From Betaproteobacteria bacterium HGW-Betaproteobacteria-16 (lineage in GTDB: Bacteria > Pseudomonadota > Gammaproteobacteria > Burkholderiales > Burkholderiaceae_C), in contig PHCQ01000059.1 of NCBI GenBank assembly GCA_002840835.1, positions 1 through 32,759 of the forward strand: 32,759 nucleotides of DNA, read 5' to 3'. The translations under genes were made by a program, and so were the position numbers. This document shows, piece by piece, positions 8,171 through 16,836 of this stretch (positions are counted from its first letter, which is position 1; each line of letters begins with the position of its first letter). The notes below the pieces were generated by a model that ran no database searches, was not told the origin of the DNA, and saw only the letters and a program-made list of their open reading frames with translations.

Positions 8171-8432
8171 GAAGGCCTCAATGGGTTTCAGGCAATGTCA
8201 CCGGGACGGCCGGCAGGCCATCCAGATGTAACACGGGCAGGGGGCAGTGGGATCACGTTCGTCAGCCTACCAAGTGTTCAGCCGCAGAGTTGGTAATTTG
8301 TCACATGCAAAGTTGTTGCAAAGATGTGTTTTTTTGTAGCGTATGTACTAATATCGCCTTAACGCATTGTTTGTAGTTCTAAGCAACTCCAACCGGGCGC
8401 CACCACACTGGATTCACGGGGGTAGATTGAAC
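8171..8432. other. Divergent intergenic region between the GGDEF-EAL gene and the RRM-like gene
   Basis: The gap has a locally AT-rich part at about 8290-8370 (TTGTTGCAAAG, a run of seven T, TACTAATATCG) that stands out from the GC-rich background. It probably carries the promoters of both divergent genes. I could not find a convincing pair of -35 and -10 boxes at standard spacing, so none is called. No gene is supported here. Confidence 0.4.
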
Positions 8433-8741
8433 ATGACCGCACTTGCAGATCTCCGGCGCCACAGCGATGTGGCCAGCTTGAAGTCGTCGCTGCATCAGCT
8501 GTGCAGCGAGTTCGGCCGAATCACCCGGTTGGATATTCTCACCGCCATGCACGAAGGGACCAAGCAGGCCATCTGCTTTCTGCGCATGGAACGCCCGGAG
8601 CAGGAGCAGCAGCTCATGAAAACCCTGGGCGTGGGGCGGTTTGGTGGGGAAGTGGTGTTCGTGCTCAACCTCAATGTGGCCGTGACCGCCGACGATGACG
8701 GGCCTTCCTCCCAGTGGGCCGACTCCAACATGTACGACTGA
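8433..8741 (+). CDS. Small RRM-like protein of unknown function
   Basis: This is a 102-residue protein beginning MTALADLRRHSD. ATG 8433 is chosen because GGGGGTAG lies about 8-14 bases upstream and similarity to the fold starts soon after. The stretch LHQLCSEFGRITRLDILTA, then KQAICFLRM and LMKTLG, follows the helix-strand-strand-helix spacing of an RNA recognition motif, with KQAICFLRM in the place of RNP1. The RNP1 aromatics are mostly replaced, and the first strand is not clear, so RNA binding is uncertain. The C-terminus is acidic (DDDG...). It sits alone between divergent signalling and carboxyltransferase genes. Confidence 0.7.
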   Translation: MTALADLRRHSDVASLKSSLHQLCSEFGRITRLDILTAMHEGTKQAICFLRMERPEQEQQLMKTLGVGRFGGEVVFVLNLNVAVTADDDGPSSQWADSNMYD

Positions 8742-8775
8742 AGGGGCACCCGGCCAGCCCGGCGCGTTCTTCATC

Positions 8776-8827
8776 CTGCCTTGAGGCAGTTGCTGTCGCG
8801 GGATTGACCCCGGGCCTTGCAGGCCCG
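8776..8827. terminator. Two small hairpins between the RRM-like gene and the carboxyltransferase gene
   Basis: CTGCC/GGCAG arms close a TTGA loop at 8776-8789. CGGGCCT/AGGCCCG arms close a TGC loop at 8811-8827, ending 16 bases before ATG 8844. No T-run follows either hairpin, so intrinsic termination is doubtful. The second one could instead act in the leader of the carboxyltransferase message. Confidence 0.35.
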
Positions 8828-8843
8828 TCGCAGAATCCAGCGC

Positions 8844-10676
8844 ATGATCAATGTGCGCGCTCCCCTCTCTGCCCAAGTCATTGAATGGTCCGTGAAGCCG
8901 GGCGATGTGGTGCAGGTCGGTGCACTGCTCGTGGTGCTTGAGTCCATGAAGATGGAACACGAGGTGAGGGCGGAGACCGCCCTCCAGGTGAGCTTTCTGC
9001 ACGTCGCCGTTGGCGATACCGTGGCCTCCGGCGAAACCTTGTTGCGTGGCCAGCCTTTGCAGCCGACGGCGCCTTTGCCTGAGCCACACTTGGAGGAGGG
9101 TACTCAGGCACAACTTCAAGACCCGGGCCATCGAGCCGATCTTCAACTCCTGCATGATCGTTTGGCATTGACCGAGGACGCCGCCCGCCCCGAGGCTGTT
9201 GCCCGTCGCCGGGCATTGGGTTTGCGCACCGCGCGGGAAAACATCGCTGCGCTGTGCGACGAAGGCAGTTTTCTGGAATACGGGGCGCTGGCGGTGGCGG
9301 CGCAGCGCAGCCGGCGCAGTGAAGAAGACCTGATCGCCAACACGCCAGCCGACGGCATGGTCACCGGCATCGGATCGGTCAATGGATCGCTCTTTGGGGA
9401 GACGCGAGCCCGCACCGTGGTCATGGCCTACGACGCCACCGTGCTGGCCGGTACGCAGGGCATGCGCAACCATCAGAAGACGGACCGTTTGTTGGGCATC
9501 GCCCTGGCACAACGGCTGCCGGTGGTGCTGTTTGCCGAGGGAGGTGGAGGCCGCCCCGGTGACACCGACATGCCCATCGTCGCTGGCCTGCATGTGGGCA
9601 CGTTCGCGGCCATGGCTCGCCTGTCCGGGCAGGTCCCTGTGGTGGGCATTGCCGCCGGACGCTGCTTCGCCGGCAACGCGGCGCTGCTGGGCTGCAGCGA
9701 CGTGATCATCGCCACACGATCCAGCAACATTGGCATGGGCGGACCCGCCATGGTGGAGGGCGGTGGCCTGGGCCGGTTTCGCCCCGAAGAGATCGGTCCG
9801 AGTCATGTCCAGCATGCCAACGGCGTGATTGATCTGCTGGTCGAAGACGAAGAGCAGGCCGTGGCCGCCGCGCGCCGTTACATCTCTTTCTTTCAGGGGC
9901 ATGCCAACGAGTGGCAGGCTCCCGACGTCAGTCGCTTGAGAAGCGTGGTGCCGGAAAACCGCCTGCGGGTTTACGACAGCCTGCCGGCGGTCGAAGGCAC
10001 GGTGGATGCGGGCAGCCTGCTCGTGCTGCGCTCAGGATTTGGCGCCGGTGTACATACCGCGCTGGCTCGCATCGGGGGCCGCCCGGTCGGCGTGCTGGCC
10101 AACAACCCCATGCACCTGGGGGGTGCCATCGATACCGATGCGGCGGACAAGGCCGCGCGCTTCCTGCAACTCTGCAATGCCCATGGCTTGCCGGTGGTGA
10201 GCTTTGTGGACACCCCGGGTTTCATGGTCGGCCCGGAGGCTGAGGCCAAGGCCCAGGTGCGACACGTGAGCAGGCTGTTCGTGGTGGCTGCACATCTTCG
10301 CGTCCCTGTGTTCGCGGTGGTCCTGCGAAAAGGATACGGACTCGGCGCCATGGGCATGACGGCAGGGGGCTTCCATGCCCCTGTGTGCACTGTGGCCTGG
10401 CCCACCGGGGAGTTTGGTGCAATGGGGCTTGAAGGTGCCGTGCGCCTGGGCTACCGCAAGGAACTGGAAGCGCTGCCCTCAGGTCCAGAGCGCGAGGTGC
10501 TCTTTCAGCGCCTGCTGGCGCAGCAGGTCGCCAATGGGGCGGCGGTCCAGATGGCCGCCACGCTGGAAATTGACGCGGTCATCGACCCGGCACAGACCCG
10601 GGAGTGGATCGCCAAGGGATTACAGGGCGCGCGGGTGACTGAGGGACCAGCCAGTCGCTTCATCGACACCTGGTGA
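8844..10676 (+). CDS. Biotin-carrier/carboxyltransferase fusion, acyl-CoA carboxylase family
   Basis: From ATG 8844 the protein has 610 residues. Residues 1 to about 75 form a biotinyl domain with the motif ESMKM (biotin lysine near 36). After a linker comes a full carboxyltransferase of the propionyl/methylcrotonyl-CoA carboxylase beta type. Its N-half has DGMVTGIGSVNG, AEGGGGRPG, GRCFAGNAALLG and SNIGMGGPAMVEGGGLG; its C-half has GRPVGVLANNP, FVDTPGFMVGP and KGYGLGAMGM. Such beta subunits normally lack a carrier domain, which usually sits on the biotin carboxylase subunit. No biotin carboxylase gene is in the window. The acyl-CoA substrate is unknown. ATG 8844 begins exactly at the domain (INVRAPL) but has no clear ribosome-binding site; an in-frame start at 8817 would add nine residues. 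Confidence 0.88.
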   Translation: MINVRAPLSAQVIEWSVKPGDVVQVGALLVVLESMKMEHEVRAETALQVSFLHVAVGDTVASGETLLRGQPLQPTAPLPEPHLEEGTQAQLQDPGHRADLQLLHDRLALTEDAARPEAVARRRALGLRTARENIAALCDEGSFLEYGALAVAAQRSRRSEEDLIANTPADGMVTGIGSVNGSLFGETRARTVVMAYDATVLAGTQGMRNHQKTDRLLGIALAQRLPVVLFAEGGGGRPGDTDMPIVAGLHVGTFAAMARLSGQVPVVGIAAGRCFAGNAALLGCSDVIIATRSSNIGMGGPAMVEGGGLGRFRPEEIGPSHVQHANGVIDLLVEDEEQAVAAARRYISFFQGHANEWQAPDVSRLRSVVPENRLRVYDSLPAVEGTVDAGSLLVLRSGFGAGVHTALARIGGRPVGVLANNPMHLGGAIDTDAADKAARFLQLCNAHGLPVVSFVDTPGFMVGPEAEAKAQVRHVSRLFVVAAHLRVPVFAVVLRKGYGLGAMGMTAGGFHAPVCTVAWPTGEFGAMGLEGAVRLGYRKELEALPSGPEREVLFQRLLAQQVANGAAVQMAATLEIDAVIDPAQTREWIAKGLQGARVTEGPASRFIDTW

Positions 10677-10714
10677 GCTTGGTGAGGGCTCTTGAGCAGA
10701 AGGCGTTCAGTGCC

Positions 10715-11206
10715 TCAGTTCAGTTCGCCAAAGGTGGAGGGGCGCATGCCTGCGCCGGGCATCTGGGGCGCTGTCTGGTTGATGTTGACCCAGAATTCGC
10801 AGACGTGTTTCATGGCGCCCAGGAACTGCGAGAACTCGGTGGGTTTCGCGATGTAGGCGTTGGTGCCGGCATCGTAGGCGCGCTGCAGGTCGCTGGGCTC
10901 GGTGGAGGAGGTGAGCACCACCACGGGAATGTTGTGCAACTGGTTGGAACCCTTGATTTCCTTGAGCACGCCGATCCCGTCCAGCAAGGGCATCTTCAGG
11001 TCGAGCAGGACCAGGATGGGGTTGCCGCCCGATCGCGTGGCAAAGGCGTCTCGCCGGTACAGGTAGTCAAGAGCCTGCATACCATCGGAGACATGTGTCA
11101 CCCGACCGTCCAGACCGTGCCTGGCCAGCGCCAGACGGGTCAGTTCGGCGTCGTCCGGATTGTCTTCGACCAGCAATATGGCTTCTGCATTCTTGTTCAT
11201 GGTCAT
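10715..11206 (-). CDS. Receiver-only response regulator (Rcp1-like)
   Basis: The 163-residue single REC domain has the acidic pocket in LLVEDNPDDAE, the phospho-acceptor Asp at residue 69 in LLDLKMP, the Thr/Ser switch in VVLTSS and the conserved Lys in AKP. There is no output domain. The layout (long loop DYLYRRDAF before the Asp strand) matches receivers that pair with PAS-rich or phytochrome-type kinases. Its ATG overlaps the stop of the kinase gene (ATGA, 11203-11206), so the two are translationally coupled and almost surely partners. It may relay phosphate onward or control the kinase through protein contacts. Confidence 0.94.
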   Translation of the reverse strand: MTMNKNAEAILLVEDNPDDAELTRLALARHGLDGRVTHVSDGMQALDYLYRRDAFATRSGGNPILVLLDLKMPLLDGIGVLKEIKGSNQLHNIPVVVLTSSTEPSDLQRAYDAGTNAYIAKPTEFSQFLGAMKHVCEFWVNINQTAPQMPGAGMRPSTFGELN

Positions 11207-14200
11207 AACGCTGCGAACGCCGAATCACGGGTGGACTCGAGGATCTGCGCACTTTCAAAAGGTAGTGAAAAGTAGAAAACGCTGCCCACCCCGAGCTGGC
11301 TCTCGGCCCAGATGCTGCCCCCGTGACGTTCCACGATGCGGCGCGCCAAGGCCAGACCAATCCCGGTTCCCTCAAAATCAGACGCGCGGTGAAGGCGCTG
11401 GAAGACGCCAAACAGCTTCTGGGCGTATTTTGTATCAAACCCCACCCCGTTGTCTCGCACAAAGAAGGTGTAGCCGACAGCGGGGTCCACGCTCCAGCCC
11501 ACCTCGATCACGGCGCGCTCCCGTGGCCTGGAGTATTTGAATGCGTTGCCCAGCAGGTTGGCCCAGACTTCCCGCAACAACAGCGCGTCGCCCTGCACCA
11601 CGGGAAGATCCGGGGCAATCACCCAGTCCACGACCCGGCCTTCGGTGTCGTGTGCGATCTGGCTGACCACGGTGTCGACCAGCATGGCGAGGTCCACCGG
11701 CGTGACGTTGACCGCTGCGCGGCCCAGGCGCGAGAAAGCCAGGAGGCCATCGATCAGCTGGCTCATGTGCCTTGCCGAATTGCCGATGGTGTTGAGGTAA
11801 CGGGTCGCCACATCGTCACGCTGTTCGCCCATGTGCTCCTCAAGCAGGCTCACGAAACTGGAAATATGTCGCAGCGGTGATCGGAGGTCGTGTGAAACCG
11901 AATAAGAAAAAGACTCCAGGTCCCGGTTGGCGGCGAGCAGCTGTTCGGTGCGTTCCGCCACGCGGTTTTCCAGCTCGTCGTTGATGTTGCGCATGAGGTC
12001 GTCCAGCCGCTTGGCGTCCGACATGTCGCGGTTGATCTTGGCGAAACCCCGCAACTCGCCGTTGTCTTCGCGCAGGGCAATCAGCAGCGACTGTGCCCAG
12101 TAGCGTGAACCGTCCTTGCGAATATGCCAGTTGTTGATTTCGTGCTGGCCCCTGGACGCGGCAAGTCGCAGCATCTGGCTCGCGTGGCTCTGGGCAATTT
12201 CCGGCGTGTTGCTGTCGAAGAGCACCGAATAGTGGCGCCCCATCATTTCTGAAGACGAATAGCCTTCCAGGCGCTGGGCGCTGTCGGTCCAGTCGGTGAT
12301 CAGGCCCTGTGCGTCCATGAAGAAAATGCAGTAGTCGCGCAGGTTGTCCACCATCATCCGGAACCGCTGCTCACTCTCAAGCAGCTCTGCAGAGCGTTCC
12401 CTGATACGGGTCTCCAGTTCGTCGTTCAGCCCCTTCACACGCTCTTCCACCCGTTTGCGCTCGGTGATGTCGATGATCTGAATGAACACGCCCTGCACCT
12501 GCCCTGCGTGCAGGTCGGGCAGGTAGTTGGCACTGATGTACATCGGCGCACCGGTGACGGTAATGCGCCAGGCTTCAAATTTCTGTGGTGTGCCGGCCGC
12601 TGCAGCCTGAATGCGCGGCTCGATGTCTCGCCAGGCATCGGGCGGCACGCACTCGCTCATGTGCATGCCGATGATCCGTTGCGGGTCCATGCCGTACACA
12701 TGAAAATGCTCGGCATTCGCAAAGCGGAACCGCAGCGAGGCGTCGACGTAGGCAATCAACCCGGGCACATGGTCCGTGATCGCCTGCAGGAAGCGCTGGT
12801 TGTTCTCCAGCGCCATTTCAGCCTTCTTGCGCTGGGTGATGTTCACCACGGTGGTGTTGCTGCGCAGGAAACGCCCCGTCTCGTCGCGCACGGCAGACGA
12901 AGAGATCAGTGCAGGGAAGACACTGCCGTCGCGTCTGCGCATCTCGTATTCGGCAGCCTCCAGCGTGCCCTCGTCGATCAGGCGCTGCAGCCGGTTGCCG
13001 AGCAGCGAGTTGTTCTCCGGCCCAACAATGTCCTTGAACCCCAGCTTGCCCACCACCTCCTCGCGGGTGTAGCCCAGCCATTCAAGTTCGGTGTCGTTGA
13101 TCGACACGAAGGTGCCGTTGATGTCGAGCGAGTGGTAGCCACATGGGGCCTGGTTGTAGAGCATCTGCGCCTGCGTCAGCGCTTCCCGCAACCGGGCGTT
13201 CACACCGCGGACCTGGTCTTCTGAAGCCTTGCGGTCGGAAATGTCGAGCATCTGGATGATGATGCCTTGCACCTCACCGTGATTCAGGTACGGCGTGTAT
13301 TCAATGCTGGCGTAGAAGCGGGTGCCGTCAGGGAATTCCCTTTCGCCTTCAAAGCGCTGCGCTTGACCAGCCAGGGCCGCCGCCAGGTGTTCCCGTGAAC
13401 CTTCATAGTTCTGAGGGCGGGCGATCTGACTCAGATGCAGGCCCACCGGTTGCTGCGAATCGCCACCCAGCCACCGGGCATAGCTGGCATTGGCGAAGCG
13501 GCAGATCAGCTCGCGGTCGTAGAAGGCAATCTGTACAGGCACGCTGTTGGTGATGGTCTGCAGCAAGATGCGCTGATCCGCCAGGGCCTTGCTGGCGGCC
13601 TTGCGTTCGGAAACGTCCACCAGCGTGTTGTTCGTGCGCACGAAGACGCCGCTGTCGTCGTAGACGGCGGTGCTGCTGAGCAGCACGGTGAAGCGGCTGC
13701 CGTCGCGGCGGATCATGTCGATTTCAACCGTTTCCAGCTTCTCGCGCAGCTTCAACCGGCGCAAGCGGTCCTTCACCAGGTTCAGGTGTTCGGTTGCCAC
13801 GTGGTCGCGAAAATGCCGTTTGCCGATCATTTCCTCACGGCTGTACCCCAGCCAGTCCAGCTCGGTCTGGTTGATGAGCACATACAGGCCATCGGCATCC
13901 ACGGAGTGGTAGCCGCAGGGCGCCTGGTTGTACAGCGCCTGAGCTTCCGCCAGCGTCTGACGGATGCGCTGGTTGGCTTGGTCAAGCTCTTCGGTGCGCT
14001 GCCTGACGCGAGACTCGAGACCCGTATTGAGCCTGCTGATTTCTTCCTGTTGCTGATGCAATTCGGTGATGTCGCGGGACACCGCCAGCAGCATCACCGG
14101 CGTGCCATACGAATCGCGGATCGGCGAAATCATGGTGTCCCACCACTTGGGTGTGCCCTTGAATGTGTTGCCGAAGGCCACGAACCTGGCGCTCTCGCCC

Positions 14201-15063
14201 TTGCGCGCACTTTCAATGGCCGCTCGGGCAAGTTGCAGCCCTTCACCGGGCCACCAGTTCGTCCAGTCGGTGTGCCGCACCTGCTCGGCATCGTCCAGTT
14301 CCATCAGCCGGCAACCCTGAGCCGTGATCTGCTGCAGTCGGCCGTCCAGGTCGAGCACCTTGGTGCAGTCAATGGTGCTGGCGATGATCTGGTGGTTGAG
14401 CTCGTCCTTGATCTGCGCATCGGCTTCAATGGCGCGCAAGCGACTGATGTCCAGAATGAATCCGAGCTGACCCGTCAGGCGTTGCTGGTGATCCTTCTGG
14501 GGAACGTTGTTCGTCAGCACGTGCGCCACGGTGCCATCCGGCTTGACGATCCGGAACTCGATGCTGCGCTCTTCCACCAGCCGGAGGCCTTCGTCCCACG
14601 TCTGCCGGACCCTGTCCCGGTCTTCCGGGTGCACGCGATCGAGCCAGCCGAAGTGCGGAAAGTCCGTCTGGTCCAGCGAAAAGATGGCCTTGAGCTGGTC
14701 ATCGACGTGGGTCAGCACGCCGGTGTGGTCGATCCGGAAAATGCCGATCGGGAAGATCGTGGACAGGGCGGAGAAGACCGCCTTGTATTCCAGGTGGGGG
14801 ATGTCAGGGGATGGGTTGTCGCTGCGCTGCGACAAAGCCGTTTCCAGCGACAGCGGCAGTGGCACCGCATCAGCCTCGGCCTGCAAGTCGATGGGGTCAT
14901 TCAGGCTGCCTCTGAGGTGCTGGGCGTAATGTCCGCGCAGGTAGGCGTTCTCGGCGCGGAGTGCTTCCACCTCGATCAGCAGCGCCCTCTCGCGCACCGA
15001 CAGCTTCGTCTCAGGGGCTGTGGACGAAGAACGGTTGTCTGACGGAGGGTGAAGGGCGCTCAT
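11203..15063 (-). CDS. Soluble histidine kinase with seven PAS domains
   Basis: This is a 1286-residue kinase without transmembrane segments. After a short coiled coil there are seven PAS/PAC modules, starting near residues 95, 225, 377, 505, 635, 760 and 905. HisKA has the phospho-acceptor His near residue 1058 in SVSHDLRSPLRH. The HATPase domain has LLGNAFKYS, DNGVGF and GTGIGLALARRI. Modules 3-4 and 5-6 are an internal duplication: each pair starts with LYNQAPCGYHS, about 258 residues apart. No receiver is fused; the coupled gene downstream provides one. glcD ends 51 bp upstream, so read-through from glcD is possible. The ligands are unknown. Confidence 0.95.
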   Translation of the reverse strand: MSALHPPSDNRSSSTAPETKLSVRERALLIEVEALRAENAYLRGHYAQHLRGSLNDPIDLQAEADAVPLPLSLETALSQRSDNPSPDIPHLEYKAVFSALSTIFPIGIFRIDHTGVLTHVDDQLKAIFSLDQTDFPHFGWLDRVHPEDRDRVRQTWDEGLRLVEERSIEFRIVKPDGTVAHVLTNNVPQKDHQQRLTGQLGFILDISRLRAIEADAQIKDELNHQIIASTIDCTKVLDLDGRLQQITAQGCRLMELDDAEQVRHTDWTNWWPGEGLQLARAAIESARKGESARFVAFGNTFKGTPKWWDTMISPIRDSYGTPVMLLAVSRDITELHQQQEEISRLNTGLESRVRQRTEELDQANQRIRQTLAEAQALYNQAPCGYHSVDADGLYVLINQTELDWLGYSREEMIGKRHFRDHVATEHLNLVKDRLRRLKLREKLETVEIDMIRRDGSRFTVLLSSTAVYDDSGVFVRTNNTLVDVSERKAASKALADQRILLQTITNSVPVQIAFYDRELICRFANASYARWLGGDSQQPVGLHLSQIARPQNYEGSREHLAAALAGQAQRFEGEREFPDGTRFYASIEYTPYLNHGEVQGIIIQMLDISDRKASEDQVRGVNARLREALTQAQMLYNQAPCGYHSLDINGTFVSINDTELEWLGYTREEVVGKLGFKDIVGPENNSLLGNRLQRLIDEGTLEAAEYEMRRRDGSVFPALISSSAVRDETGRFLRSNTTVVNITQRKKAEMALENNQRFLQAITDHVPGLIAYVDASLRFRFANAEHFHVYGMDPQRIIGMHMSECVPPDAWRDIEPRIQAAAAGTPQKFEAWRITVTGAPMYISANYLPDLHAGQVQGVFIQIIDITERKRVEERVKGLNDELETRIRERSAELLESEQRFRMMVDNLRDYCIFFMDAQGLITDWTDSAQRLEGYSSSEMMGRHYSVLFDSNTPEIAQSHASQMLRLAASRGQHEINNWHIRKDGSRYWAQSLLIALREDNGELRGFAKINRDMSDAKRLDDLMRNINDELENRVAERTEQLLAANRDLESFSYSVSHDLRSPLRHISSFVSLLEEHMGEQRDDVATRYLNTIGNSARHMSQLIDGLLAFSRLGRAAVNVTPVDLAMLVDTVVSQIAHDTEGRVVDWVIAPDLPVVQGDALLLREVWANLLGNAFKYSRPRERAVIEVGWSVDPAVGYTFFVRDNGVGFDTKYAQKLFGVFQRLHRASDFEGTGIGLALARRIVERHGGSIWAESQLGVGSVFYFSLPFESAQILESTRDSAFAAL

Positions 15064-15114
15064 CTCATACCACTGTACCCCACCAAGTGTGACAGCAGCC
15101 GTGAAATATGACCA

Positions 15115-16617
15115 TCAGAAACGGGGCAGTTCCGGGTGTGTCAACTGCCCTGCGCGCACCAGCATCTTTCCGTATTCAGCACAACGTTGCAACGTGGGAA
15201 TCACCTTGCCTGGATTCAGTAGACCATTGGTATCAAAAGCGCGCTTCACAGCAAACATCTGTGCGTTTTCTTCGGGCGAGAACTGCACGCACATGCTGTT
15301 GAGCTTTTCCACACCCACGCCGTGCTCCCCGGTCACCGTGCCGCCCATGGCCACACTGGTTTCGAGGATGTCGGCACCAAACAGCTCGCAGCGGTGCAAT
15401 TGGTCGGCATCGTTGGCATCAAAAAGGATCAGCGGGTGCAGGTTGCCGTCGCCAGCGTGAAACACGTTCGCGCAGCGCAGACCGTACTTCTCTTCCATGC
15501 CGGCAATGGCCAGCAGGATGTCGGCCAGTCGCTTGCGCGGAATGGTCGAGTCCATGCACATGTAGTCGGGACTGATGCGTCCACTGGCAGGAAAAGCGTT
15601 CTTGCGACCACTCCAGAAGCGCAGGCGCTCGGCCTCGTCGCGGCTGACCGCAATGGCGGTGGCCCCGCACCGGCGCAACACCGCACTCATGCGGCCGATT
15701 TCTTCTTCCACTTCTTCGGGCGTGCCGTCGCTCTCGCACAGCAGGATCGCTGCAGCGTTCAGGTCGTAGCCCGCGTGCACGAAGTCTTCCACGGCGGCGG
15801 TCATGGGTTTGTCCATCATCTCCAGCCCGGCCGGGATGATGCCTTCGGCGATGACCGAGGCCACCGCATCGCCGGCCTTGCGCACGTCGTCGAAGCTGGC
15901 CATGATGCAGCGCGCCAGCAGCGGCCTGGGGACCAGCTTGACGGTGACATCGGTAATCACGGCCAGCATGCCCTCGCTGCCGATCACCAGCGAAAGCAGG
16001 TCGAGCCCCGGTGTGTCGAGCGCCTCGGCGCCCAAGGTGATCGGCTCACCCTCCACCGTGAACCCACGCACCTGCAGCACGTTGTGCAGCGTCAGGCCGT
16101 ATTTCAGGCAATGCACGCCGCCGGAGTTCTCGGCCACATTGCCACCGATGGTGCAGGCGATCTGGCTGCTGGGGTCGGGTGCGTAGTACAGGCCGTGGGG
16201 CGCGGCGGCTTCGCTGATGGCGAGGTTGCGCACGCCGGCCTGCACGAGGGCTGTGCACGAGCGCGGATCGATGCGCAGGATGCGGTTGAACTTGGCCAGC
16301 GACATCGTCACGCCCAGCGCGTGGGGCATGGCGCCGCCCGAAAGGCCGGTGCCTGCGCCGCGCGCCACCACGGGCACGGCCAGCGCATGGCAGGCCTTGA
16401 GCACGGCGGCCACCTGGTCCTCGGTCTCGGGCAGGGCCACCACCAGTGGCCGCTGGCGGTAGGCGGTGAGGCCGTCGCACTCGTACGGCGTGGTGTCCTC
16501 GCTGTGCCAGAGCAGCGCGTGCGCGGGCAGCACCGCCTGCAGCGCGCGCACCACCTCGGCCTGGCGCGCGACGCGTTCGATCTGGCTGAGCTGGGCAGGG
16601 GTGGAAGGTGCGTTCAT
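15115..16617 (-). CDS. glcD: Glycolate oxidase subunit GlcD (FAD-linked)
   Basis: The 500-residue protein follows Escherichia coli GlcD closely along its length. It has the FAD-binding segment VVARGAGTGLSGGAMP, then LYYAPDPSSQIACTIGGN and AENSGGVHCLKYGLT. Further on are IIPAGLEMMD, ANVFHAGDGNLHPLILFD and GEHGVGVEKLN, and the C-terminal pattern NPGKVIPTLQRCAEYG. GlcD carries FAD and oxidises glycolate to glyoxylate at the membrane together with GlcE and GlcF. Neither glcE nor glcF is nearby: the flanking genes are a divergent hsp20 and a histidine kinase. A D-lactate or other 2-hydroxyacid substrate cannot be excluded. Confidence 0.92.
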   Translation of the reverse strand: MNAPSTPAQLSQIERVARQAEVVRALQAVLPAHALLWHSEDTTPYECDGLTAYRQRPLVVALPETEDQVAAVLKACHALAVPVVARGAGTGLSGGAMPHALGVTMSLAKFNRILRIDPRSCTALVQAGVRNLAISEAAAPHGLYYAPDPSSQIACTIGGNVAENSGGVHCLKYGLTLHNVLQVRGFTVEGEPITLGAEALDTPGLDLLSLVIGSEGMLAVITDVTVKLVPRPLLARCIMASFDDVRKAGDAVASVIAEGIIPAGLEMMDKPMTAAVEDFVHAGYDLNAAAILLCESDGTPEEVEEEIGRMSAVLRRCGATAIAVSRDEAERLRFWSGRKNAFPASGRISPDYMCMDSTIPRKRLADILLAIAGMEEKYGLRCANVFHAGDGNLHPLILFDANDADQLHRCELFGADILETSVAMGGTVTGEHGVGVEKLNSMCVQFSPEENAQMFAVKRAFDTNGLLNPGKVIPTLQRCAEYGKMLVRAGQLTHPELPRF

Positions 16618-16744
16618 GGTGGGGCGGCGGGCAACAAGCGGGAATTCAGTTTAGGCCAATCGGCCGCCCGGTGATTGAAGAAACTTGCAGCCCTCTGTGA
16701 AGTTGGCGCTGTGTTCCGCCCGTCGGGTTCGGCGCAGGGGAGGA

Positions 16745-16770
16745 CTTGAAAAATCGCCAGGCCGACATCA
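16745..16770 (+). promoter_or_regulatory. Candidate heat-shock (sigma-32) promoter of the Hsp20 gene
   Basis: CTTGAAA at 16745-16751 is an exact match to the sigma-32 -35 box. CGACATCA at 16763-16770 is a weak match to the -10 box CCCCATNT (about half the positions). The spacing of 11 is shorter than usual. It lies about 65 bases before the hsp20 start, in the right orientation. The rest of the 219-bp glcD-hsp20 gap shows nothing clear. Confidence 0.4.
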
Positions 16771-16836
16771 GCTTCCGGACTGAGAGGCGCACAACCTGTG
16801 CCCCCTGATCCACCAACGCTGACAAGGAGTTTTGCC

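Noticed and set aside
8317..8354. Sigma-70 promoter in the AT-rich stretch before the RRM-like gene
   Set aside because: TAATAT and TACTAA could serve as -10 boxes, but no -35 box lies at suitable spacing for either.
8379..9902. Long minus-strand frame across the RRM-like gene and the carboxyltransferase
   Set aside because: It spans two supported plus-strand genes and their gap and has no domain.
10677..10714. Terminator between the convergent carboxyltransferase and response regulator genes
   Set aside because: Only short 3-4 bp complementary stretches are present and there is no T-run.
13435..15042. Long open frame antisense to the seven-PAS kinase
   Set aside because: The opposite strand encodes continuous PAS domains; the translation here has no domain and typical antisense composition.
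15322..16674. Long open frame antisense to glcD
   Set aside because: glcD is conserved over its full length on the other strand; this frame has no recognisable motif.
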